13,794 nucleotides of DNA from positions 1-13,794 of the forward strand of contig JAIDFC010000255.1 in the NCBI GenBank assembly GCA_029054535.1, given 5' to 3'. Numbering within the stretch: the stretch's first letter is position 1; each line of letters opens with the position of its first letter. Shown piece by piece: positions 6,323 through 12,101 of the stretch. Source of the DNA: Rikenella sp. GTDB lineage: Bacteria > Bacteroidota > Bacteroidia > Bacteroidales > Rikenellaceae. The notes below the pieces were generated by a model. The model worked only from the letters and a program-made list of their open reading frames with translations. It did not search any database and was not told where the DNA came from. The position numbers and the translations under genes are program-made.

Positions 6323-6365
6323 ATCTCTCTTCCCTGCCCCTCCGCTGGCGGAGAGAGGGAGAGAT
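6323..6365. repeat. Stem-loop after the DUF4251-like gene
   Basis: ATCTCTC (6323-6329) and CCCT (6332-6335) pair with AGGGAGAGAT (6356-6365), and CTCCG (6340-6344) pairs with CGGAG (6349-6353) around CTGG. No T tract follows, so it may protect the 3' end or be an intergenic repeat rather than terminate. Confidence 0.5.
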
Positions 6366-6410
6366 TGGCAGCGGGGGCGCATATATGACGTATGCGGTCG
6401 CTCGTCGGGG

Positions 6411-6439
6411 CCGGAACATTCAATGTTCCGGTCTTTTTT
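6411..6439 (+). terminator. Intrinsic terminator after the DUF4251-like gene
   Basis: CCGGAACATT (6411-6420) and AATGTTCCGG (6422-6431) form a perfect inverted repeat, followed by TCTTTTTT (6432-6439). It ends the transcript about 90 nt after the stop codon. Confidence 0.88.
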
Positions 6440-6527
6440 ATGGGTATCGAGAACTGATTTTAATTTTTCTATTTCGTTGTAAATATTTACTTTAAGTATA
6501 TAAATTTAATTTTAATGGCTGAAAAGA

Positions 6528-6558
6528 TTTGGAAGGATTAAAAATATTGGTACCTTTG
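6528..6558 (+). promoter_or_regulatory. Consensus Bacteroidota promoter of a candidate small RNA
   Basis: TTTG (6528-6531), a 19-nt spacer, and TACCTTTG (6551-6558) match the phylum consensus at every defined position, better than any other promoter in the window. No gene starts in the 90 nt before the next terminator. Confidence 0.8.
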
Positions 6559-6563
6559 TGAAT

Positions 6564-6653
6564 CGAGAGGGATATTTTTTAGGGCGGTTGAACGACTGCT
6601 GGTTTTCCCTTTCATTTTTAGGCCGGAGTTATACGCACCGGCCTTTTTGTTTT
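6564..6653 (+). ncRNA. Candidate small non-coding RNA
   Basis: This segment is bounded by a perfect TTTG-N19-TACCTTTG promoter and by the strong terminator at 6620-6653, defining a transcript of about 90 nt. It holds no ATG or convincing reading frame. Visible pairing: AGGGA near 6568-6572 with TCCCT (6606-6610), enclosing GCGGT (6584-6588) with ACTGC (6595-6599, one G-T pair), followed by the terminator hairpin. It lies between two paralogous exported-protein genes but has its own promoter, and the downstream gene has a separate promoter at 6721-6752, so it is more likely a free-standing sRNA than a riboswitch. Target and function are unknown. Confidence 0.55.
6620..6653 (+). terminator. Intrinsic terminator of the candidate small RNA
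   Basis: AGGCCGG (6620-6626) pairs with CCGGCCT (6638-6644) around an 11-nt loop, followed by TTTTGTTTTTT up to about 6655. Strong GC stem and long T tract. Confidence 0.88.
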
Positions 6654-6720
6654 TTGCAGGTTATGGTGGCGATGCGGCGCGCGGATCGCTCGGAAACAGC
6701 GACAAAAAGGGTCCGAAAAA

Positions 6721-6752
6721 TTTGGTAAGAAACTTGATACCGAGTATCTTTA
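6721..6752 (+). promoter_or_regulatory. Promoter of the two-domain exported protein gene
   Basis: TTTG (6721-6724), a 20-nt spacer and TATCTTTA (6745-6752), which differs from TAnnTTTG only in the last base. The predicted leader is about 30 nt, A-rich and without an SD. Confidence 0.65.
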
Positions 6753-6787
6753 GAGAATCGAGATAAATCCCAAAAACAATCGATAGT

Positions 6788-7699
6788 ATGGAGTTACGTA
6801 AATGGAAAACGATCGGTAGTTTGGCGCTCGTTGCGATCGGGTTGACAATGGGTTCGCTTCGGTCGGCGCAGGCGCAGGAACATGCGGCGTCGACGGCCGA
6901 TATAGACCGATGGATCGAGAACGCACGGTTCCAGTTCGTGCCCGATGCGTTGCAGGCCGAAGAGAGTCAGGCGGCTGCGGTACAGGGGTATTTCAACAAA
7001 ACACCCGGATTTCCGTTGTGGTTGTTGATGGATATGGGTGGAGCGTTGCTCGTAGATGAAGATCATTTTGCGGTCAATAGCGCACAGAAAGACGAGGACG
7101 GGGTGTGGATGATGGATTTGAGTTGTATGGACTCGGTGAACGGCTTTTTCATGCTGAACCTGGCGATCGATTCGGGAAGCGGAGAGGCGGCTCTGAAGGT
7201 CGCGACGGCTACGGACGGCGATATCGCGATGTATCAGGGCAAGATCGGGGCGTACGACGGGTTGGGAATGCCCGAGTTCAAGAACGAAAAGCAGAAAGAA
7301 GAGGCGGTGCGGATGGCGGCTATGATCGATACGCTGGTGCCGGGGATGAATTTCCGGGTGAAGCTCAATTCGGAACTCTACGGGGCGAAGTCGGAGATCG
7401 ACGTGGCGCAGAATAGGATTCGGTTGTGGGATCCGAGGCACTTCCGGGTGGAGGATTACAAGGTCGTGTGTTGCGAAAAGCAGAACGGAGTGTGGTACGT
7501 CCGTCTGCAATTGGTCGAAGGGACCGATGTCAGCGAACCGCTATACCTCGATCTGGCGATCGATTCTTGGACCGGAAATGTCAACTATCGAAGGGCCTTT
7601 GCCGATCGTTTGCGGGGCAATTGGAGAACCATCGTCGACGGCCAACTGGTGGGAAAACCGGAACCGGAAATATTTCTCGATCGCGGTAAAAAAAGATAA
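6788..7699 (+). CDS. Exported two-domain protein, tandem DUF4251-like repeats
   Basis: A 303-residue protein with a signal peptide (residues 1 to about 30, ending SAQAQ). The mature part contains two copies of the domain found once in the upstream 166-residue protein. Copy 1 (about 38-155) starts STADIDRWIENARFQFVP and ends LNLAIDSGSGEAALKV...YQGKI. Copy 2 (about 175-290) starts AAMIDTLVPGMNFRV, has CCEKQNGVWYVRLQL, and ends LDLAIDSWTGNVNYR. The shared frame is an N-terminal helix, aromatic strands, a C-E-K/D-x-VW strand, and a final (L/F)-(N/D)-(L/F)-A-(I/V)-(D/N)-S turn. Internal duplication is visible; which form came first is not. It has its own promoter and a shared bidirectional terminator downstream. 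The function is unknown and the DUF4251 link is moderate. Confidence 0.72.
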   Translation: MELRKWKTIGSLALVAIGLTMGSLRSAQAQEHAASTADIDRWIENARFQFVPDALQAEESQAAAVQGYFNKTPGFPLWLLMDMGGALLVDEDHFAVNSAQKDEDGVWMMDLSCMDSVNGFFMLNLAIDSGSGEAALKVATATDGDIAMYQGKIGAYDGLGMPEFKNEKQKEEAVRMAAMIDTLVPGMNFRVKLNSELYGAKSEIDVAQNRIRLWDPRHFRVEDYKVVCCEKQNGVWYVRLQLVEGTDVSEPLYLDLAIDSWTGNVNYRRAFADRLRGNWRTIVDGQLVGKPEPEIFLDRGKKR

Positions 7700-7717
7700 C
7701 TCTTTTCTATTGTTTTT

Positions 7718-7779
7718 TTGACAATCGTACGGTACCGTTCTTTTTATGAACAAAAAGAACGGTATCATACGGTCGTCAA
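7718..7779. terminator. Long bidirectional-type hairpin terminator
   Basis: Two 28-nt arms (7718-7745 and 7752-7779) pair almost completely around loop ATGAAC, with a few wobbles or mismatches. The innermost 13 bp are perfect and end in T5/A5, and T tracts flank the left arm. It terminates the upstream gene 19 nt after its stop. Because the arms end in T-rich and A-rich runs, it could work in either direction. Its right arm reaches the promoter region of hflX. Confidence 0.75.
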
Positions 7780-7795
7780 AGAAACGAAAAAAGCG

Positions 7796-7803
7796 TAAAT
7801 TTG
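7796..7803 (+). promoter_or_regulatory. -7 element of the hflX operon promoter
   Basis: TAAATTTG is an exact TAnnTTTG match located 70 nt before the hflX ATG. No TTTG or TTG is found 19-21 nt upstream, where the end of the long hairpin lies, so the promoter is weak or needs an activator. Confidence 0.5.
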
Positions 7804-7872
7804 TGGGTGGTCTGCCTTTTTCCGAAGGGGAGGGGGTAGGCTGCCCATCGTTTGTATTTGGATAGGAGGATT

Positions 7873-9111
7873 ATGGAAAAGGGAAAATTGGACGAGCGTT
7901 TGGTGGCGGAGGAGAGAGAGAGGGTGGTGTTGGCGGCTGTCGTTCGCGACCGGCAGGAGGTACGGGAGGCGGAGGAGTATCTGGACGAGTTGCGTTTTTT
8001 GGCCGAGACGGCCGGGTTGGAGACCGTCGCTACTTTCATGCAGAAACTTCCGTCGCCCGACAAGCGGACTTTTGTCGGGAGCGGTAAATTGCAGGAGATC
8101 AAGGAATATATCGCCTCTTCGAGAGAGGACGACAGCGACGGGAGCGGGGGAGTGAGCGCCGTGATTTTCGACGACGAGTTGTCGCCGTCGCAGACCCGGA
8201 ATCTCGAACGGGAGTTGGGGATCAAGATATTGGATCGGACTCGTTTGATTCTCGATATTTTCGCTCAGCGGGCTACGACGGCCTATGCCAAGACGCAGGT
8301 GGAGTTGGCACAGTTGCAGTACCTGTTGCCTCGGTTGACCGGGATGTGGACCCACCTCGAACGGCAGCGCGGGGGGACCGGTACGCGCGGCGGGGCGGGG
8401 GAGCGGGAGATCGAGACCGACCGGCGGATCATCCGCGACCGGATCGCGCGGCTCAAGGAGCAGCTGGTGAAAGTCGACCGCCAAATGGCCACCCAGCGGA
8501 GCGGACGGGGTTCGTTGGTGCGGGTGGCGCTGGTGGGGTATACCAACGTCGGGAAATCGACCATCATGAACATGCTGAGCAAGAGCGAGGTTTTCGCTGA
8601 GAATAAGCTCTTTGCGACCTTGGATACGACCGTTCGGAAAGTGGTGCTCGAAAATCTGCCGTTCCTGCTGTCGGATACCGTGGGGTTTATCCGGAAGTTG
8701 CCGACGCAGCTCGTCGAGTCGTTCAAGTCGACCCTCGACGAGGTGCGGGAGGCCGATCTTTTGTTGCACGTGGTGGACATTTCGCACCCGAATTTCGAGG
8801 ATCAGATTGCCGTCGTCGACCAGACCCTGCGCGAGATCGGGGCGGGGGATAAGCCGGTGTTCGTGATTTTCAACAAAATCGACGCCTATACCTATGTCGA
8901 GAAGGAGGCCGACGATCTGTTGCCCGAGACGCGCGAGAACTGGACGCTGGAGCAGTTGCAGGGGAGTTGGATGGCGCGGAACGAGGGGAGTCCTTGTATT
9001 TTTATTTCTGCCCGGCAGCGAACCAATATAGATCGTCTGCGGAAGGATCTGTACGGGATGGTGCGGGAGATTCATGAGGGGCGGTATCCGTTCAATAACT
9101 ATTTGTATTGA
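7873..9111 (+). CDS. hflX: Ribosome-associated GTPase HflX
   Basis: A 412-residue cytoplasmic GTPase of the Obg-HflX class that binds 50S subunits and in other bacteria splits stalled or hibernating 70S ribosomes under stress. It has the N-terminal HflX domain (about 20-165, with VGSGKLQEI and LSPSQTRNLE), the glycine-rich linker RGGTGTRGGAGEREIETDRR (166-185), a helical segment, and the G domain with G1 GYTNVGKST (222-230), G3 DTVG (268-271), G4 NKID (334-337) and an SA-type G5. I chose ATG 7873 over the in-frame TTG at 7852 because AGGAGG (7864-7869) lies 3 nt before it. A strong SD is uncommon in this phylum. The stop TGA overlaps the next ATG by one base, so translation of the two is coupled. 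Confidence 0.96.
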   Translation: MEKGKLDERLVAEERERVVLAAVVRDRQEVREAEEYLDELRFLAETAGLETVATFMQKLPSPDKRTFVGSGKLQEIKEYIASSREDDSDGSGGVSAVIFDDELSPSQTRNLERELGIKILDRTRLILDIFAQRATTAYAKTQVELAQLQYLLPRLTGMWTHLERQRGGTGTRGGAGEREIETDRRIIRDRIARLKEQLVKVDRQMATQRSGRGSLVRVALVGYTNVGKSTIMNMLSKSEVFAENKLFATLDTTVRKVVLENLPFLLSDTVGFIRKLPTQLVESFKSTLDEVREADLLLHVVDISHPNFEDQIAVVDQTLREIGAGDKPVFVIFNKIDAYTYVEKEADDLLPETRENWTLEQLQGSWMARNEGSPCIFISARQRTNIDRLRKDLYGMVREIHEGRYPFNNYLY

Positions 9112-10124
9112 TGAGTTTTACGTTGCAGGATCGAGTCGTTTCGGCCCTCCGCACGGCGGAGCGGTTCGACGAGGCGTTGGCCTTGGAGGTTTTTCGGTTC
9201 CAGGCGCGGGCTTGCGAGCCGTACCGGCGGTATGTCGAGCTGCTGGGGATCGAGCCGGAGACGATTACTGCCGTGGAGGGGATTCCGTACTTGCCCGTCG
9301 AGTTTTTCAAGAGCCACCGGGTGTGGAGTGCGGCGCGGGACTGCGAGCCGGAGACCGTTTTCACCAGCAGCGGGACGACGGGTACTGAAACCAGCCGGCA
9401 TTATGTCTCTTCGACCGCTTTGTATGACGAGGCGTTTACGGCCGGTTTCGAGCGCTTTTATGGGGAGGCGACGGGGTGGAGCATCTTTGCGCTGCTGCCG
9501 TCGTATATGGAGCGGACGGGCTCTTCGTTGGTGTGGATGGTGGAGCGGTTGCAGGCCCGAAATGAGGCTTGTGGCGGCTTTTATCTCTATGATCATGACA
9601 AACTGACCGCCGATCTGGAGATCGCGGCTCAGAGGGGCGAAAAAATCCTCTTGATTGGGGTGGCTTTTGCGTTGCTGGATTATGCGGAATATCTTTCCGA
9701 TCGAGGGATTGAATTACATTTGCCGACCGATGCCGTCGTGATGGAGACCGGCGGGATGAAAGGGCGGCGGCGAGAGGTTTCACGTGAAACCATGCACGAC
9801 GCTTTCCGACGGGCTTTCGGCGTGGCCGGCGTACACTCGGAGTACGGGATGACCGAACTCTTGTCGCAGGCCTACTCGGCGGGTGAAGGGCTGTTCCGGT
9901 GTCCGCCGTGGATGAGAGTCTCGACGCGCGACCTGCAGAGTCCTTTACAACCCCTCGGATCCGGGAAAACGGGCGGAATCAATGTCATCGACCTGGCTAA
10001 TCTCTGGTCGTGCTCGTTCATTGCCGTCCAGGACCGCGGGATCGTCTATCCCGACGGCTCGTTCCGCGTCCTGGGTCGGGTCGAAGGGGCGCAGATCCGG
10101 GGGTGTAACATGTTGATCGAATAA
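9111..10124 (+). CDS. LuxE-like acyl-adenylating ligase (acyl-protein synthetase family)
   Basis: A 337-residue adenylate-forming enzyme resembling the LuxE/acyl-protein synthetase family, much shorter than full acyl-CoA ligases. Visible are IPYLPVEFFKSH (58-69), the ATP-phosphate-binding loop SSGTTGT (86-92), and the adenylation motif SEYGMTE (243-249), then D308 in AVQDRG and GRVEGAQIRGCN near the C-terminus, the equivalent of the GR-D region. It should activate a carboxylic acid with ATP and pass it to a thiol or hydroxyl acceptor; the substrate is unknown. The ATG overlaps the hflX stop by one base (TGATG), and the flippase starts 7 nt after its stop. Sitting before a Wzx-like gene, it may modify a surface glycan or its lipid carrier (inference). 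The coding sequence contains a parS-type palindrome at codons 222-227. Confidence 0.82.
   Translation: MSFTLQDRVVSALRTAERFDEALALEVFRFQARACEPYRRYVELLGIEPETITAVEGIPYLPVEFFKSHRVWSAARDCEPETVFTSSGTTGTETSRHYVSSTALYDEAFTAGFERFYGEATGWSIFALLPSYMERTGSSLVWMVERLQARNEACGGFYLYDHDKLTADLEIAAQRGEKILLIGVAFALLDYAEYLSDRGIELHLPTDAVVMETGGMKGRRREVSRETMHDAFRRAFGVAGVHSEYGMTELLSQAYSAGEGLFRCPPWMRVSTRDLQSPLQPLGSGKTGGINVIDLANLWSCSFIAVQDRGIVYPDGSFRVLGRVEGAQIRGCNMLIE
9776..9791. promoter_or_regulatory. parS-type ParB-binding site inside coding sequence
   Basis: GGTTTCACGTGAAACC is a perfect 16-bp palindrome. Its inner 14 bp, GTTTCACGTGAAAC, are identical to the core of the chromosomal parS consensus TGTTTCACGTGAAACA, bound by ParB in many phyla; only the two outermost bases differ, and symmetrically. 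It encodes E222-V-S-R-E-T227 of the LuxE-like protein in the frame used. parS sites in other bacteria commonly lie inside genes near oriC, and this one is about 6.4 kb from the candidate origin. I saw no second copy in the window. Confidence 0.85.
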
Positions 10125-10131
10125 AGCGAAT

Positions 10132-11559
10132 ATGGCAGCGGCGGCGCATCTTCTCAAAAAACTGGCTTCGCAGACGGCGGTGTACGGCGTCAGCGCCATT
10201 CTGTCCAAGTTTCTCAACTACCTGCTGACCCCCTACCTGACCCGGGTTCTCTCGGAGCAGGTCTACGGACAGGTCAACCTGTTGTACGGGATCATTCCGT
10301 TTGCCAATGTGGTGCTGACGATGGGACTCGCGACGGGCTATTTCCGCTACGCCTCGAAGTGTGCCTCCGTGGGCGAAAAACGGCGGCTCTTCACCACCAC
10401 CTGGGGGGCGGTGGCCGGGATGGCCTTGCTTTTCGCAGCGGTCATGGCTGCTTGCAACGGCTCGCTGGCCGGGGCGATGCGGCTCGATCCGGCCTGCATC
10501 GCCGCGATGACCGCCCTGATCGTGGTCGACAACGTGGCGGCCATTCCGCTCGCCGCGCTCCGGGAGGAGGGCAGAGCGGTCTACTATACGATCGTCAATG
10601 TCGTCGGAGTGGGGGTCAACGTGGCGGCCTGCGTGCTCTTCTACACCTACGTTCCGGAGGCGGTGCGGAGTCCGCTGTGGGTCATCGTGGCCAACCTCAT
10701 CGCCAGCACCGTTTCGCTCCTCCTCTTGTTGCCCAACTCGCTGCGGCTGGTTTCGCGGACTTTCTCGGCGCCGCTGCTGAGGAGCATCTTCGCCTACTCC
10801 ATACCGCTCATGATGGCGGGAATCATGGGGGTTGCCGGAGACTTTATCGATCGACAGTTGATCTATTTCATGCTCCCGGTCGAGGTGGCCGACGCCGAGC
10901 TGGGGGTCTATACGGCCGTGGCCAAAATTGCCGCTCTGTTGATGATTTTTCGACAAATTTATACGCTGGGAGCCGAACCCTTCTTCCTGCAAGGTTTCTC
11001 GAAAGAGGAGTTCCGGGCGGCCAATGCTGAAGCGACCAAATATTTCACGATCGCCGGCATCGCGATCTTTCTGGTACTCGCACTCTTTGCGCGCGAGTTC
11101 GCTTATATCGTGGGGTCGGACTTCCGCAGCGGGATGGGGGTGCTGCCGCTCTTGCTGCTGGCCAACCTGCTGGCGGGGATTCTGGTCAACCTCTCGTTCT
11201 GGTACAAGGCGGCCGATAAGACCCGCGTGGCGATCTACATTACCGGGCTGGGGGTGGCGGTAACGATCGTGCTTAACGTACTCTTGATCCCGTCGATGGG
11301 TTACCACGGGGCGGCGGTGGCACGCGTGGTGTCGATGCTCTTGATGGTGGCGGTGAGCTACGCCTTGTGTCAACACTACTTCCCCGTGCCGTTCGACTTG
11401 CGGCGCATCGGGGGCTATTTTTTGTTGGGCGGGGCGATCTTCGGAGCGTCGTACGCGACGGCCCTTTTGCCGACTGCGGGGCGGCTGGGACTCGATTTTT
11501 TGTTACTTTTGATTTACCTCTCGGTGGTCTGGAAAGTCGAATTCGGGAGAAGACGTTGA
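10132..11559 (+). CDS. Wzx/MATE-like polysaccharide flippase
   Basis: A 475-residue polytopic inner-membrane protein with roughly 12-14 hydrophobic segments and short loops, typical of the polysaccharide biosynthesis/Wzx flippases of the MOP superfamily that move lipid-linked oligosaccharides across the membrane. The N-terminus KKLASQTAVYGVSAILSKFL followed by NYLLTPYLTRVLSEQVYGQV is the family's characteristic opening, and the second half begins with a related hydrophobic unit (SIFAYSIPLMMAGIMGV). ATG 10132 lies 7 nt after the preceding stop, so it is co-transcribed. In the centre of this gene the + strand is locally C-rich rather than G-rich. The substrate is unknown. The flippase-dut-TPR order is, from memory, conserved in Bacteroidales. 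Confidence 0.9.
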   Translation: MAAAAHLLKKLASQTAVYGVSAILSKFLNYLLTPYLTRVLSEQVYGQVNLLYGIIPFANVVLTMGLATGYFRYASKCASVGEKRRLFTTTWGAVAGMALLFAAVMAACNGSLAGAMRLDPACIAAMTALIVVDNVAAIPLAALREEGRAVYYTIVNVVGVGVNVAACVLFYTYVPEAVRSPLWVIVANLIASTVSLLLLLPNSLRLVSRTFSAPLLRSIFAYSIPLMMAGIMGVAGDFIDRQLIYFMLPVEVADAELGVYTAVAKIAALLMIFRQIYTLGAEPFFLQGFSKEEFRAANAEATKYFTIAGIAIFLVLALFAREFAYIVGSDFRSGMGVLPLLLLANLLAGILVNLSFWYKAADKTRVAIYITGLGVAVTIVLNVLLIPSMGYHGAAVARVVSMLLMVAVSYALCQHYFPVPFDLRRIGGYFLLGGAIFGASYATALLPTAGRLGLDFLLLLIYLSVVWKVEFGRRR

Positions 11560-11647
11560 ATAACCGTTCTTTGCGTCGCTTCTTACAAAAAGCGACACTC
11601 CCGTACACGCGGGTAGCGAAAGCATGGTTCATATGTAAAAGTACATC
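11560..11647 (+). other. Intercistronic spacer with two small hairpins
   Basis: The 88-nt gap before dut holds GTCGCTT (11575-11581)/AAGCGAC (11590-11596) and CCCG (11600-11603)/CGGG (11610-11613). No T tract follows either stem and I see no TAnnTTTG match, so readthrough into dut is likely and the hairpins may be RNA-processing or stability elements. Confidence 0.4.
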
Positions 11648-12085
11648 ATGGAAACAGTAAAAGTAATCAATCGTTCGGGCCGTGCGTTGCCCGCTTATGA
11701 GACCGCGCAGGCCGTGGGATTGGACGTACGGGCCGCGATGGACGAACCGTTGCGTTTGGGGCCTTTGGAGCGGGCGATGGTTCCGACGGGGCTCTATTTT
11801 CAGATCCCCGAGGGGTACGAGATTCAGGTGCGTCCGCGGAGCGGACTCGCCGCCAAGCACGGGATTACGGTGATTAATTCGCCGGGGACGATCGATCCGG
11901 ACTATCGGGGAGAGCTGAAAGTGCTGTTGGTGAACCTCTCGAACGAACCTTTTATCGTCGAGCCGGGCGAACGGGTGGCGCAGTTGGTGTTTGCGCGGTA
12001 TGAGCGGCTGGCTTGGGAAGAGGCCGTGGTGTTGGACGAGACGCAGCGTGGGGCAGGCGGATTCGGTTCGACCGGAGTGAAGTAA
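11648..12085 (+). CDS. dut: dUTP diphosphatase
   Basis: A 145-residue homotrimeric-type dUTPase that hydrolyses dUTP to dUMP and pyrophosphate, keeping uracil out of DNA and supplying thymidylate synthesis. All five family motifs are visible: I AVGLDVRA (22-29), II RPRSGLA (62-68), III SPGTIDPDYRGEL (78-90, with catalytic D83 and Y86), IV PGERVAQL (106-113) and V RGAGGFGSTG (134-143, the glycine-rich P-loop-like tail that closes over the active site). Length is normal. It follows the flippase after 88 nt and precedes the TPR gene by 16 nt. Cytoplasmic. Confidence 0.97.
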   Translation: METVKVINRSGRALPAYETAQAVGLDVRAAMDEPLRLGPLERAMVPTGLYFQIPEGYEIQVRPRSGLAAKHGITVINSPGTIDPDYRGELKVLLVNLSNEPFIVEPGERVAQLVFARYERLAWEEAVVLDETQRGAGGFGSTGVK

Positions 12086-12101
12086 TATCTTAAGGGAGCG
12101 C

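Noticed and set aside
7765..9075. 436-codon open frame on the minus strand
   Set aside because: Antisense shadow of hflX, whose + strand product has all GTPase motifs.
10018..11376. 452-codon open frame on the minus strand
   Set aside because: Antisense shadow of the flippase. Rich in H, R, D and Q, no domain, and it crosses the ligase-flippase gene boundary.
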